Positions 1 to 8,571 of a stretch of DNA of 64,000 bases are shown piece after piece. The DNA comes from Pseudomonadota bacterium (GTDB lineage Bacteria > Pseudomonadota > Gammaproteobacteria > Steroidobacterales > Steroidobacteraceae), in the NCBI GenBank assembly GCA_021808195.1, contig JAKBCE010000022.1:3345-67344 (forward strand), read 5' to 3'. The first letter of the stretch is position 1. Every line of letters begins with the position of its first letter. The notes under the pieces are model-generated. The model was not told the DNA's origin. It saw nothing but the letters and a program-made list of their open reading frames with translations, and did no database searches. The translations under genes were made by a program, and so were the position numbers.

Positions 1-226
1 AGCGCGCGCACCGTCCGGCGGGATTGAGAAAGCGGACCTCGTCGGTCGCGTAGTCGCACGATCCGACGCGCGCCGCGGCGAGCGCCGACTGCAGTAGATC
101 TGCGCGAACGAGTGAGAGCACATCGGCGACCGAGCCCCGCAGCTTGGCGCCGACATCGACGATGCCCTCCGGCGTGAGCACGCCGCACGAGCGACGCTGC
201 GCGACCTGGAAATTAACAAGCCTCAC
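1..226 (-). CDS. Fumarylacetoacetate hydrolase family protein, N-terminal part (runs off the window)
   Basis: The minus strand reads VRLVNFQVAQRRSCGVLTPE and continues GIVDVGAKLR, the usual opening of FAH-family hydrolases and isomerases (HpaG-like or acylpyruvase-like). About 75 residues are present before the window edge; the catalytic metal site would lie outside. The start is a GTG at 226-224 that overlaps the TGA of the upstream dapA-like gene (GTGA), so the two are probably translationally coupled. In homoprotocatechuate pathways an FAH-fold decarboxylase/isomerase (HpaG) acts after the HpaE and HpaF-type enzymes found just upstream, so that role is plausible. With only the N-terminus visible, the exact substrate cannot be decided. 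Confidence 0.6.
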   Translation of the reverse strand, partial: MRLVNFQVAQRRSCGVLTPEGIVDVGAKLRGSVADVLSLVRADLLQSALAAARVGSCDYATDEVRFLNPAGRCAR

Positions 227-1152
227 GCTGCGCGCCCATCGATGAGACCCGCGCGCTGCAGCACCTCATCGAGACGCCTCTCGAGCTCCGCCGTTGCCGG
301 CACCATCGGCAGCCGGTGCTCGTTGGCCGAGAGAATGCCGAGGCGGCGCATCATATATTTCATCGGAATGGGATTAGTATCAAAAAAGACCGCTTTGTTG
401 ATCTCGAACAGTCTCTGGTGCAATGCTTGCGCCCCCGCGAGATCCCCACGCCAGAGCGCTTCGCACAGGTCCGATAGAATCCGCGGCTGCAGATTACCGA
501 CGGCATTCATCAGGCCACAGGCTCCAACGGCCATCATCGGGAAGCTCAGCTCCTCCAGACCCACGAAGACCTTGAACTCCGGGCCGAGCGCGGCTTGACA
601 TTCCGATACAAGAGCGAGGTCATTCACAGCATGCTTCATGCCGATGAAAGACGCGGATTGGGCGCGCAGCTCCATCAGCGTCTCTAGGGTCACGCCGACA
701 GCGGTTCGGCCTGGAATGTGATAGACCATCCAAGGCAGACCCGTTAGGGATGCAATCTCTAGGTAATACGCGATCAGGCCGCGTTGCGGCGGCCGGATAT
801 AGTAAGGCGTCACGATGAGCAACGCATCGGCGCCCGACTTGGCGGCATGCTCCGTGAGTTCTCGTGTCTCCCGTAACGACTGCGATCCGGTGGCCGCGAC
901 GACCGGCACACGACCGCCGGCAACCCCGACCGCGATATCAACTAACTGGTTGCGCTCGGCCACAGAGAGCGTGGAGGGCTCGGCTGTCGTCCCGTTCACC
1001 AGCACGCCATGCGAGCCATTCTCAATTTGGAACGCGACCAGCCGCGCATATGCCTCGTAATCGACGTCATCGCGGCGAAATGGAGTAACTAAGGGGGGAA
1101 TCGAGCCTTTGAGTCTGTCGAGCCGGCCGTTCACGCTGGAGTCTCCTGGCAT
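223..1152 (-). CDS. DapA-family lyase/aldolase (dihydrodipicolinate synthase superfamily)
   Basis: A 309-residue TIM-barrel class I aldolase. The family hallmarks are visible: GTTAE at about 54-58, the catalytic tyrosine in VYHIPGRT (Y144) and the Schiff-base lysine in IGMKHAVND (K173). It sits between an hpaE-like dehydrogenase and an FAH-family gene, and is therefore more likely to act on an aromatic ring-cleavage product (a pyruvate-forming aldolase or hydratase) than in lysine synthesis. DapA-like genes are known in some 4-hydroxyphenylacetate clusters. It lies 9 bp after hpaE and overlaps the next gene by GTGA, so it belongs to one operon. Family assignment is firm; substrate is inferred from context. 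Confidence 0.82.
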   Translation of the reverse strand: MPGDSSVNGRLDRLKGSIPPLVTPFRRDDVDYEAYARLVAFQIENGSHGVLVNGTTAEPSTLSVAERNQLVDIAVGVAGGRVPVVAATGSQSLRETRELTEHAAKSGADALLIVTPYYIRPPQRGLIAYYLEIASLTGLPWMVYHIPGRTAVGVTLETLMELRAQSASFIGMKHAVNDLALVSECQAALGPEFKVFVGLEELSFPMMAVGACGLMNAVGNLQPRILSDLCEALWRGDLAGAQALHQRLFEINKAVFFDTNPIPMKYMMRRLGILSANEHRLPMVPATAELERRLDEVLQRAGLIDGRAA

Positions 1153-1161
1153 GGCGACGCC

Positions 1162-2679
1162 TCACGCGCCGAGGCTGGGCACGCGATGGGTGCCGAAAGC
1201 GAGGCAGATGTTCTTAGTTTCCATATAAAACTCAAAGCTGTGATCACCACCGTCACGACCGATACCGCTCGCCTTCATACCGCCGAACGGTGTCGGCAGG
1301 TGTCGGTTGTTCTCGGAGTTCACCCAGACCATACCAGCATCGACACCGTGAGCCATCCGCAGCGCGCGGCCGGTATCGGCAGTCCAGACATAAGCGGCTA
1401 GACCGTATGGAGTGTCATTCGCTATGCGCAACGCCTCAACTTCGTCGTCGAAAGGGATCGCCGTCAGCACCGGCCCGAAGATCTCTTCGCGCGCCACGCG
1501 CATGCGATTGCTCGCCCCGACAAACAGAGTCGGCTGGACGTACAATCCGGGCGCGAGCGAATCGACGCGCGCGCCTCCCACACGAGTGCGCGCCCCGTCT
1601 TCGCGAGCGATGCTGAAGTAGCTCAATACCTTTTCGAGGTGTCGGGGGTGGATGAGCGGCCCGACCTCCGTAACGGGATCGAGTGGATGTCCGACCTTCA
1701 GGCGTGCCACCCTCTCGGCGACACGCTCGACGAATCGGTCGTAGATGGGACGCTGCACCAGCAGCCGGCTCGAGGAGGTGCACCGCTCGCCATTCAGGCT
1801 GTAGATCATCAACACCACAGCGTCGAGCGCACGCTCAAGATCGGCATCCTCAAACACGATGACCGGATTCTTGCCGCCGAGTTCCAGATGCACACGTTTC
1901 AAGGTCGGTGCACCCTGACTCATGATTAGGCTGCCTGTCTTCGACTCCCCCACGAACGCCGTCGCGCGGATGGCGCCATGTTCGGTGAGGAGTCTGCCGG
2001 CCTGTTCGCCGGTTCCGTTGACCACGTTGATGACGCCCGGGGGAATACCAGCCTCTGTCATGATCTCGGCGAGTCGCATCGCGGTCAGAGGGCTCCACTC
2101 CGCCGGCTTGTGCACGATGGTGCAACCAGCGGCCAGTGCGGGCGCGATCTTCCAGGTCGAGAGCATGAACGGCGTGTTCCATGGCGTGATCACCGCCACC
2201 GGTCCTATGGGCTGACGCACGGTATAATTGATATGTTCGGCAGCCGGCAGTGCCAATCCATCGGCTGCGGCAGGCGCCCGATCCGCGAAGAAGCGGAAGT
2301 TCTCCGCACCACGTAGTGCCGCGACACTCATGAATCGCAGCGCTTGGCCCGTGTCCATGCACTCGATGAGCGCGATCTCCTCGCGGTGCGCCTCGATCGC
2401 GTTCGCTATGTTGTGCAGCAGTTCCCGCCGCGCGTGTGGGTGCATGGCGCGCCAAGCCGGGAAAGCCGCTTCGGCGGCAGATGCGGCGGCATGCACGTCC
2501 CGCTCATCGCCCGCCACGATCCGACCCATCACACGGCCGTCCACAGGCGAGAGGTTCTCAAGCAAATTCAAACTCGACCCACGTTCATGGCGACCGGAGA
2601 TGAAATGGCCTAGCGGCTCTGCGCGAAAGCGCGCCAGGAAACCCTCAGCCTTTGCCAGGTTCGCTTGGAGCGCGTTCAT
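1162..2679 (-). CDS. hpaE: 5-carboxymethyl-2-hydroxymuconate semialdehyde dehydrogenase-like aldehyde dehydrogenase
   Basis: A 505-residue NAD(P)-dependent aldehyde dehydrogenase. The catalytic glutamate lies in HLELGGKNP and the catalytic cysteine in NGERCTSSSR, a context typical of HpaE, which oxidises the semialdehyde made by homoprotocatechuate ring cleavage. The cofactor-binding segment PWNTPFML is also present. Its ATG overlaps the TGA of the upstream isomerase gene (ATGA at 2676-2679), and the dapA-like gene follows after 9 bp. Pairing with an HpaF-type isomerase supports the HpaE call. A general muconic semialdehyde dehydrogenase remains possible because the extradiol dioxygenase gene is not in the window. 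Confidence 0.78.
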   Translation of the reverse strand: MNALQANLAKAEGFLARFRAEPLGHFISGRHERGSSLNLLENLSPVDGRVMGRIVAGDERDVHAAASAAEAAFPAWRAMHPHARRELLHNIANAIEAHREEIALIECMDTGQALRFMSVAALRGAENFRFFADRAPAAADGLALPAAEHINYTVRQPIGPVAVITPWNTPFMLSTWKIAPALAAGCTIVHKPAEWSPLTAMRLAEIMTEAGIPPGVINVVNGTGEQAGRLLTEHGAIRATAFVGESKTGSLIMSQGAPTLKRVHLELGGKNPVIVFEDADLERALDAVVLMIYSLNGERCTSSSRLLVQRPIYDRFVERVAERVARLKVGHPLDPVTEVGPLIHPRHLEKVLSYFSIAREDGARTRVGGARVDSLAPGLYVQPTLFVGASNRMRVAREEIFGPVLTAIPFDDEVEALRIANDTPYGLAAYVWTADTGRALRMAHGVDAGMVWVNSENNRHLPTPFGGMKASGIGRDGGDHSFEFYMETKNICLAFGTHRVPSLGA

Positions 2680-3086
2680 TGACGCACCGAACTGGCACCC
2701 TGTCGGCGCCTAACGTGATCGTGCAAATTGTTTTTCTTGAAGGTGAGAACCGGATCGATCTCCTGCATCTCGAGCGAGATCGCGAGTGGCCCGCTGTCGA
2801 ACACCGGAGCGAGGTGCCGGCATGCCACCTCGAATATGGCCTGGCAAGCGCGTCGACGGGTGTCGAGATCGCGCCCGTGCCCCACTTTGAGGTTCAAATG
2901 CACGAATGCGTTGTCAGGGTGTCCATCGGCGATGAGGTAATTCTCCGCCTCGTACGCACGGGTGCGAATGCCTCCGACCGGAAACACGCCCGTATCGAGC
3001 GCTGCTCGATGAATCTGCGCAAGAAATTCGCTCACATCGAGCCGGTAGCGAAGTCCGGCGGAATACTCGATCACGATATGCGCCAC
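2676..3086 (-). CDS. hpaF: 5-carboxymethyl-2-hydroxymuconate delta-isomerase
   Basis: About 136 residues, matching the length of the CHMI tautomerase family. Conserved blocks are VAHIVIEYSAGL at the start, FPVGGIRTRAY, IADGHPDNAFVHLNLKVG and EIDPVLTFKKNNLHDH. I place the start at the GTG at 3086-3084, because the homology begins there and GGGAGG lies 6 bases upstream; the longer reading from 3119 has no family similarity. The enzyme isomerises the carboxymethyl-hydroxymuconate produced by HpaE. It is the first gene of a minus-strand operon hpaF-hpaE-dapA-like-FAH. Upstream is a perfect inverted repeat (3144-3163), a likely operator. Confidence 0.8.
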   Translation of the reverse strand: MAHIVIEYSAGLRYRLDVSEFLAQIHRAALDTGVFPVGGIRTRAYEAENYLIADGHPDNAFVHLNLKVGHGRDLDTRRRACQAIFEVACRHLAPVFDSGPLAISLEMQEIDPVLTFKKNNLHDHVRRRQGASSVRQ

Positions 3087-3143
3087 GAGGACCCTCCCAC
3101 ATCCAAGGCGAATGCGCACCAGAGCGAATCATGGTCGCGCGAT

Positions 3144-3163
3144 ATAGTTAACATCATAACTAT
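3144..3163. promoter_or_regulatory. Perfect inverted repeat, candidate MarR-type operator
   Basis: ATAGTTA-ACATCA-TAACTAT is a 7-bp perfect inverted repeat with a 6-bp spacer. It lies in the 173-bp divergent region between hpaF (minus) and the carboxymuconolactone decarboxylase-family gene (plus). Its central 12-mer TTAACATCATAA (3149-3160) recurs exactly upstream of the Rieske oxygenase at 8529-8540. Two MarR-family genes in the window are candidate binders. Confidence 0.5.
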
Positions 3164-3259
3164 CTACTGGCACAATGCAAGCTCCGTGACCGGCGCCGGC
3201 AATCCGGATCCGCGCCGCGACGCCAGATCACGCTACCACTCAAGTGAGGCCGTGCCCCG

Positions 3260-3820
3260 ATGTCATGCTCTGTGCCACGAATAGAATTCGCCGACTTCCC
3301 CCCTACGCTCGCCGCCAGCCTGGCGCCACGGGTGAAGCGACTGGGTTATCTCGGTGAGTTCTTCAAGTGCTGCGCGCACCAACCGCGCGCGCTCGGCGCC
3401 TTCATCGAATTCACGGAAGCCGCCCAGGATGGCCTCCCGCAACCGCTAGCTGAGCTGATCGCGCTCACCTGCACGACCTGGATGGGTAACGATTACGAGC
3501 GCAACCAGCACGAGCGCCTGTGTATACGGCTTGGTCTCGCGCGCGAGTGGATCGCCGCGGTGTGCGCCCTGCGGCCGACTGCCGATTGCTCGCTGACCGT
3601 CGAGGAGAGGAACATTCAGCGCCTGACGCTTGCGATTCTGGAAAAGAACGGCACGGGCACCGGCGGGCTGTTCGAGGAGACCGTCGAACGCCTCGGTGCA
3701 CGCGCGGCGATTGCCATTCTCATGAATATCGGCCGATGCGTGACTCACGGTCTCATCGTCAATACCCTCGCTCTTGCGCCACCATTTCCCTCCATCTTTG
3801 CGGAGGAATTCACCGGCTGA
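3260..3820 (+). CDS. Carboxymuconolactone decarboxylase (AhpD-like) family protein
   Basis: A 186-residue all-helical protein of the CMD/AhpD superfamily: FKCCAHQPRALGAFIEF, LPQPLAELIALTCTTWMGNDYERNQHE and the following glycine-rich turn match the core repeat. The redox CXXC of AhpD is not present (CTTW instead), while the glutamate and histidine of the ERNQHE segment are kept. A lyase or decarboxylase-like role is therefore more likely than peroxidase activity. It is transcribed divergently from hpaF across a shared operator and ends 4 bp before the convergent ligW-like gene. It probably acts on an intermediate of the local aromatic pathway; the substrate is unknown. Confidence 0.65.
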   Translation: MSCSVPRIEFADFPPTLAASLAPRVKRLGYLGEFFKCCAHQPRALGAFIEFTEAAQDGLPQPLAELIALTCTTWMGNDYERNQHERLCIRLGLAREWIAAVCALRPTADCSLTVEERNIQRLTLAILEKNGTGTGGLFEETVERLGARAAIAILMNIGRCVTHGLIVNTLALAPPFPSIFAEEFTG

Positions 3821-3824
3821 GCGG

Positions 3825-4877
3825 TCAGAGCCTGAAGAGCCGCTCGGCGTTGACCTGGAAGAAGAGCTTCTTGTGCTCTAGTGACATCTTCATGTCATCG
3901 AGCACCGCCACCTCCTCGGCTGGGCATTGGTACGGATAGTCCATCGCGTACAGAACCCGGTCGACGCCAATCACATCCTGCGTGAATCGGATGGCCGGCT
4001 CCCATGCGACCCCGGAATTGGTGATGTGGAAATTCTCCCGCAGATAGGTCGATGGCCTGCCTCGCTTGAGTGGCTTCATCTGCTCGTACCGTCCCGAGCG
4101 CACCGTCGCCTGGTGCATGTAATCGAGGCGATACAGCCAGAACGGCAGCGCCTCCCCCATATGACCGATGATCACCTGCAACCGCGGGAAGCGATCTAGC
4201 GTACCGCTCGTGATCAGGCGCAACGCATGCAAGCCGGTTTCTACCCCGAAACCGAAAATCGCCCCGTCGAGCCCCGCCTCAAGCATCGGACCAATCATGC
4301 CTGGCGGCGGCGTATTCGGATGCAGGTAGATCGGCACCTGCAGCGCCTCGGCTGCCTCCAGCAGCGGGGAGAACTTCGGATGGTCGAGGTACTCGCCATG
4401 CGTATGGGAGTTAATGATCACCGCCCGCATGCCCAGCCGGGTGACCGCGCGCTCGATCTCTCGGGCCGCAGCTTCCGGGTCCTGCGGAGCGCACGCCGCC
4501 ATTCCTGTGAAGCGCCCCGGGTGCTTGCGGCAGGCTTCCGCGAGCTGTTCGTTGGCGAGCACCGCCATGGCGACTGCCTCGTCCCGCGGCAGGATCTGGG
4601 TGCCGGGCGAGGTCAGTGCGATGATCTGCCGGTCGATGCCGCGGGCGTCCATGTCCGCGAGCCGCAGCGCATCGAGATCCTGTAGCCGCTCGAACACGAA
4701 GCGCGGCCGCTCCGCGGCGCTCGTCATGTAGAAACCCATCAGGCTGTGGAACCCCGGATCTATTCCCGGCTCAGTCAGCAGCTCACGATATCGCCTCACC
4801 AACTCCGGAGGAGCGAACGCCTCCTCGGTGGCGATGCGCAGGTACCCTCGTCCGCCGCCCGTTGCGAGTATCGTCAT
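3825..4877 (-). CDS. ligW: LigW-like 5-carboxyvanillate decarboxylase (amidohydrolase 2 family)
   Basis: A 350-residue decarboxylase of the ACMSD/gamma-resorcylate decarboxylase group. It opens with GYLRIATEEAF, where the metal-binding glutamate (E18) replaces the HxH of ordinary amidohydrolases. Other ligands and active-site residues by family alignment are H186 (IYLHPNTPP), H239 (IIGHMGEALPFWLYRLDYMHQ) and D313 (YAMDYPYQ). The segments DGAIFGFGVETG and ITNSGVAWEPAIRF closely resemble LigW of Sphingobium/Novosphingobium, which removes the 5-carboxyl of 5-carboxyvanillate to give vanillate. GAGGAGG precedes the ATG. It follows the aldehyde dehydrogenase by 10 bp as the third gene of the lignostilbene operon, which fits that role well. 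Confidence 0.8.
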   Translation of the reverse strand: MTILATGGGRGYLRIATEEAFAPPELVRRYRELLTEPGIDPGFHSLMGFYMTSAAERPRFVFERLQDLDALRLADMDARGIDRQIIALTSPGTQILPRDEAVAMAVLANEQLAEACRKHPGRFTGMAACAPQDPEAAAREIERAVTRLGMRAVIINSHTHGEYLDHPKFSPLLEAAEALQVPIYLHPNTPPPGMIGPMLEAGLDGAIFGFGVETGLHALRLITSGTLDRFPRLQVIIGHMGEALPFWLYRLDYMHQATVRSGRYEQMKPLKRGRPSTYLRENFHITNSGVAWEPAIRFTQDVIGVDRVLYAMDYPYQCPAEEVAVLDDMKMSLEHKKLFFQVNAERLFRL

Positions 4878-4887
4878 GTGAACCTCC

Positions 4888-6339
4888 TCAGGCTTGGTGA
4901 ATAGTCTTCGTCACAAGGCACGCATGCACGCCTTCCGGCCCATCCTCCGATCCGTGGCCGCTCTCCTTGACCCCCTGGAACGGGGCATCCGCCGCAGCGA
5001 TGAGCGTGGAATTGATCGCCACCATCCCGGACTCGATGACATCGCCAATGAGATTGGCGCGGCGTACGTCGCGCGTGAAGGCATATGCCGCGAGCCCGTA
5101 AGGCAGGCGATTCACCTGCTCTATGACTTCATCGAAGGATCCGAAGCGCGCCGTGACCGCCACGGGACCAAACGGCTCCTCGTTCATGATGCGAGCCATG
5201 CTCGGCACATCGACGAGCAACGTCGGCTGAAAGAAGAAGCCATGCTTTCCCTGGCGCTCTCCGCCAACGCGCAACCGCGCGCCCTGCGCCACCGCATCCG
5301 CCACTAGTGCGGCCACAGCATCCGGCCGGCGGGGATTTGCCATCGGACCCATCTGCGTGTCGTGCGACAGCCCATCGCCCACCCGGATCTCGCGCAGGCG
5401 CCGCGCGAAAGCCTCTACGAACCGATCGTGGATGGCCTCCTGCAAATAGAATCGAGTCGGAGAGACGCACACCTGACCGGCGTTGCGGACCTTGGCTGAC
5501 ACCAGCGCCTCGACCGCTTGGTCTATGTCTGCGTCCTCGAAGATCACCACCGGCGCATGGCCACCGAGCTCCAGCGTGGTTCGCTTCAGAGTCTGCGCTG
5601 CGAGCTGCATCAGGTGCTTGCCGACCGGCACCGAGCCAGTGAAGCTCAGCTTGCGAATGACGGGACTGGCGAGCAACTGCCGCGAGACCTCATCCGGAAC
5701 GCCATATACGAGCTGCGCCACGCCGGGGGGCAGTCCCGCGTCGAGCAGCGCCTGAAGCACCGCCATAGCCGAGGCGGGCGCCTCCTCGGCTGGTTTGAGG
5801 ATTACCGTGCAACCGGCCGCGATCGGCGCACCCAACTTCCGCCCCGGATTGCCGACCGGAAAATTCCACGGTGCAAAGGCTGCCACCGGTCCGACCGGTT
5901 CCTGCACTACCATCGAGCGCGCACCTGCGGGACGGACAAGAACACGACCGTATAGCCTCGTCGTTTCACCCGCGTAGAAATCGAACAACTTCGCCGTGAC
6001 GAGGGTCTCCATCCTTGATTCCGAAACGGTCTTTCCCTCCTCCAGCGTGGCATTGCGCGCGATCGAATCGACGCGTTCGCGCAACAGTACGGCGGCGCGT
6101 GCGAGAATGGCCCCGCGTTCCGCCGCCGCGGTGCGGCGCCACGTGCGCCACGCTTGATCGGTGGCGTGCAGCGCACGCTGCAGATCCGACTCATCCGCTA
6201 GTGGCAGTTCACCGAGCAGCTCGCCGTTTGCGGGATTGATGACCTCCCGGGTACGGCGTTTCTCCCTGCCGACCCATTCACCGTCGATGTACATCATCAA
6301 CGCCGGATAGCCCGGATCCGCCGCAGCATCCGTCTTCAT
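4888..6339 (-). CDS. Aldehyde dehydrogenase of the lignostilbene operon
   Basis: A 483-residue NAD(P)-dependent aldehyde dehydrogenase. Visible motifs are the cofactor-binding segment FAPWNFPVGNPGRK, the catalytic glutamate in LELGGHAP and the catalytic cysteine in NAGQVCVSPTR. Overall it resembles succinate semialdehyde/vanillin-type dehydrogenases. The start is ATG 6339, preceded by GAGAGG at 6-base spacing; the longer reading begins with a TTG. It lies between the lignostilbene dioxygenase (33 bp upstream) and the ligW-like gene (10 bp downstream). The likely substrates are aromatic aldehydes released by stilbene cleavage, such as vanillin or a 5-formyl aromatic. That substrate is inferred from context. 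Confidence 0.75.
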   Translation of the reverse strand: MKTDAAADPGYPALMMYIDGEWVGREKRRTREVINPANGELLGELPLADESDLQRALHATDQAWRTWRRTAAAERGAILARAAVLLRERVDSIARNATLEEGKTVSESRMETLVTAKLFDFYAGETTRLYGRVLVRPAGARSMVVQEPVGPVAAFAPWNFPVGNPGRKLGAPIAAGCTVILKPAEEAPASAMAVLQALLDAGLPPGVAQLVYGVPDEVSRQLLASPVIRKLSFTGSVPVGKHLMQLAAQTLKRTTLELGGHAPVVIFEDADIDQAVEALVSAKVRNAGQVCVSPTRFYLQEAIHDRFVEAFARRLREIRVGDGLSHDTQMGPMANPRRPDAVAALVADAVAQGARLRVGGERQGKHGFFFQPTLLVDVPSMARIMNEEPFGPVAVTARFGSFDEVIEQVNRLPYGLAAYAFTRDVRRANLIGDVIESGMVAINSTLIAAADAPFQGVKESGHGSEDGPEGVHACLVTKTIHQA

Positions 6340-6372
6340 GCCGAACCTCTCTTCACTCAATAACGATAAGGC

Positions 6373-7830
6373 CTACTTCGCAAGCCGATCATGCGAGACC
6401 CAGTTTCCGTGCAACCCCGGACGCAAGCGGAAAGGCAGGCCCACCGCGGCAACAGGACCGTCGGCCACGTGCTGCGCTCGAAAGAGAAGCAATCGCGAGC
6501 CATGCTCCGCCAACCGGTTCTCTATGAGTACCAGGTACCCATCTGCCTCTGCGGTAGACCCCGGCCGCGGGATGAAAGCCGGTTCCTGGAGCGAGGAACC
6601 GGGTCCGATCCAGTGACTATCGATGGGACCACCCGCCAGATCCAGATGCACCAAGGTGTTCATCATCATGCCCGTGGCGCCACGCCCCTCGGGCAGATCG
6701 ATGGGCTTCGCAAGATCCTGGGAGAGCAGGAACCCGTGCGAGTATGGCTTGCCGGTGAAGCGCTCATCGATGCGTGGAAATTCACCGACGACCTCGCTCA
6801 GGCGCCGCATGTCGATCGTCTCGTCGTCACCTTCCATATCAACGCTCCAGCGGGTCAAGCGTGACTGCGCGGCCTGCGGATCGAAAGGCGCTCCCTGGAC
6901 ATCGGGAAAGAATGGGAACATGTTGCCGGCAGCTGTCGGCGCATCAAAGAAGATCCGACCGTTGTCACTGAACGCGTTCATCACGTGGCTCGCAAAGAGA
7001 TTCGGCGCCTTGAACCAGCGCAGATCTCGCGCCGTTCCGTTGCGCGGCAACACCCCGAGGTAAACGGGCAGACTGCGATCGAATCCGAAATGCGGCTTAC
7101 CTGCTCTCAGTCGTTCCCAGTCCCCAACGATTGGCACTACGTGAAAGAGCGCATAGTCAGCGGTGACGCCGAAGTCATGCATCATGCAGTAATAGGGCAG
7201 CTCGAACCACACCTCGCGCTTAATGCGTCCTTGAGCATCGATCACGTAGAAGGCAACGTCGCGCGTGAAAAGTCCCTTGGCGGCATAGCCAAAGGCCAGC
7301 ATCTCGCCGCTCACTGGATCGATTTTCGGATGTGCCGTAAAGGTTTCACTCCCAAGGCCGCCGTTGAAGTTCCATTCCCCGAGCGTTGCGAGCGTCACCG
7401 GATCCATGGCGACCGGCCGGCTATCTTCCTTTAGGGCGAGGAGCTTGCCGGCATGAAAGACCACGTTGGTATTGGCCGTACCGCGCACCTTGCCGCGCAC
7501 GCAGGACAGATCGGTCAGCGGATTGCGATATGCCCCGAATAGTGCGCGACCGGCCGCCCGCTCAAGGACGAACTTCTCCGTGCGAACCCAGCGCTGCAGC
7601 AAGCTGACTTCGCCTTTGTGGAAGCGGAAGGCCGTGACCATGCCATCACCGTTGAACCAGATGTCGTCCTCGGCGAGCGGCGGCATCTGCGGATCAGGAG
7701 CGACACGATAGAAAACTCCGTCGAGTTCCTCCGGAATCGCGCCCGCCTCCACCCACAGGTGACGGACCTCCGCCTCCACTCCGGAGGGCGAGAAGAATCC
7801 AGTGAAATTGCGAGTGCGGGGAAAATTCAT
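6373..7830 (-). CDS. lsd: Lignostilbene-alpha,beta-dioxygenase (carotenoid cleavage oxygenase family)
   Basis: A 485-residue seven-bladed propeller oxygenase that cleaves the central double bond of 4-hydroxystilbenes to two aldehydes. The four iron-binding histidines are visible: H167 (TFTAHPKID), H218 (CMMHDFGVT), H282 (FASHVMNAF) and H474 (PGLHGNWV). F59, Y101 and K134 occur at the positions reported to contact the substrate phenol in LsdA. This makes lignostilbene a far better guess than a carotenoid. Length matches LsdA. A strong AGGAGGG precedes the ATG. It is the first gene of an operon with an aldehyde dehydrogenase and a LigW-like decarboxylase. A perfect inverted repeat (7847-7864) just upstream separates it from a divergent MarR gene. 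Confidence 0.88.
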   Translation of the reverse strand: MNFPRTRNFTGFFSPSGVEAEVRHLWVEAGAIPEELDGVFYRVAPDPQMPPLAEDDIWFNGDGMVTAFRFHKGEVSLLQRWVRTEKFVLERAAGRALFGAYRNPLTDLSCVRGKVRGTANTNVVFHAGKLLALKEDSRPVAMDPVTLATLGEWNFNGGLGSETFTAHPKIDPVSGEMLAFGYAAKGLFTRDVAFYVIDAQGRIKREVWFELPYYCMMHDFGVTADYALFHVVPIVGDWERLRAGKPHFGFDRSLPVYLGVLPRNGTARDLRWFKAPNLFASHVMNAFSDNGRIFFDAPTAAGNMFPFFPDVQGAPFDPQAAQSRLTRWSVDMEGDDETIDMRRLSEVVGEFPRIDERFTGKPYSHGFLLSQDLAKPIDLPEGRGATGMMMNTLVHLDLAGGPIDSHWIGPGSSLQEPAFIPRPGSTAEADGYLVLIENRLAEHGSRLLLFRAQHVADGPVAAVGLPFRLRPGLHGNWVSHDRLAK

Positions 7831-7846
7831 AGTGGCAGCCCTCCTG

Positions 7847-7864
7847 TCATTGATAACTCAATGA
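7847..7864. promoter_or_regulatory. Perfect inverted repeat, candidate operator for lsd/marR
   Basis: TCATTGA-TAAC-TCAATGA is a 7-bp perfect inverted repeat with a 4-bp spacer, 17 bp upstream of the lsd start and 60 bp upstream of the divergent MarR gene. Position and symmetry suit autorepression by the adjacent MarR protein. It differs from the TTAACATCATAA motif found elsewhere. Confidence 0.5.
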
Positions 7865-7923
7865 TCTCACAGCTGTCAAGGACCGCTATAATCGACAACG
7901 GGCCCAGTACTGACGGAACGAGC

Positions 7924-8496
7924 ATGAGCAAACTCAAGAAGACGCCACCTGCCGCAACGAAACGGCGGCAAAGAAAATCCATCTCCCGTACCGCTCTTAG
8001 TTACGAGGAGGACGTCAGTCGTATCGATGGCTTCGAGCATTGGAAGCTGCCGAATCTCGACTTTCCCTCGTTTCGCCTCGGTCTGGTCGCCAAGATCATG
8101 GACCGGCTCTCGTTCCGTCAGCTCGCCGGCATCGGCAACCTGTCGTTCGCGGAATGGCGAGTGCTCAGCCGCCTCGCGGTCGCTGAAGACGGTCTCACCG
8201 TCCGACAGATTGCCGAGTTTGCCTGGGTCGACCGAGCGGAAGTGAGCCGAGCCGCGGCGGCGCTCGAGGCCCGCGGCCTCACCGCACGGCGGGACAATCC
8301 GCGCGATCGCCGCACACCGATTCTATTTGCCACGCCTTCCGGCCTCGCTCTACACGATCCGGTCATGCGTGCACGCCGGCGCTTTCATGCCGCGGTCACC
8401 GCCGATCTGGATGATTCCGAACGCCGGCAGCTCGATGCGCTGCTGGTCAAGCTCGCGCGACGCCTGCTGCGGATGTCGGCTGCTCGCTCACTCTGA
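7924..8496 (+). CDS. MarR-family transcriptional regulator
   Basis: A 190-residue protein with a winged-helix MarR fold: LSFAEWRVLSRLAVAEDGLTVRQIAEF, then VDRAEVSRAAAALEARGL (recognition helix) and NPRDRRTPILFATPSG (wing). About 35 basic N-terminal residues precede the domain, more than usual. I chose ATG 7924 because upstream codons in this frame overlap the lsd gene and operator. It is divergent from the lignostilbene operon and 75 bp ahead of the Rieske oxygenase, so it probably represses one or both in response to an aromatic ligand. The ligand cannot be read from sequence. Confidence 0.82.
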   Translation: MSKLKKTPPAATKRRQRKSISRTALSYEEDVSRIDGFEHWKLPNLDFPSFRLGLVAKIMDRLSFRQLAGIGNLSFAEWRVLSRLAVAEDGLTVRQIAEFAWVDRAEVSRAAAALEARGLTARRDNPRDRRTPILFATPSGLALHDPVMRARRRFHAAVTADLDDSERRQLDALLVKLARRLLRMSAARSL

Positions 8497-8528
8497 GCGA
8501 TGCGAGACGGCTTGAGACCAGCAGGTGT

Positions 8529-8540
8529 TTAACATCATAA
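8529..8540. promoter_or_regulatory. TTAACATCATAA motif upstream of the Rieske oxygenase
   Basis: The 12-mer is identical to the centre of the inverted repeat at 3149-3160. Here the arms are imperfect (TTTA and TAAT around ACATCA). It lies 31 bp upstream of the Rieske start. A shared MarR-type regulator for both sites is the simplest reading. Confidence 0.4.
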
Positions 8541-8571
8541 TCATCTCCATCCTTCGCTTCAGGAATCGCCC

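Noticed and set aside
6373..7830. Carotenoid or apocarotenoid cleavage as the role of the oxygenase
   Set aside because: No carotenoid genes are nearby, and the phenol-contact residues F59, Y101 and K134 with LigW-like and aldehyde dehydrogenase neighbours favour lignostilbenes.
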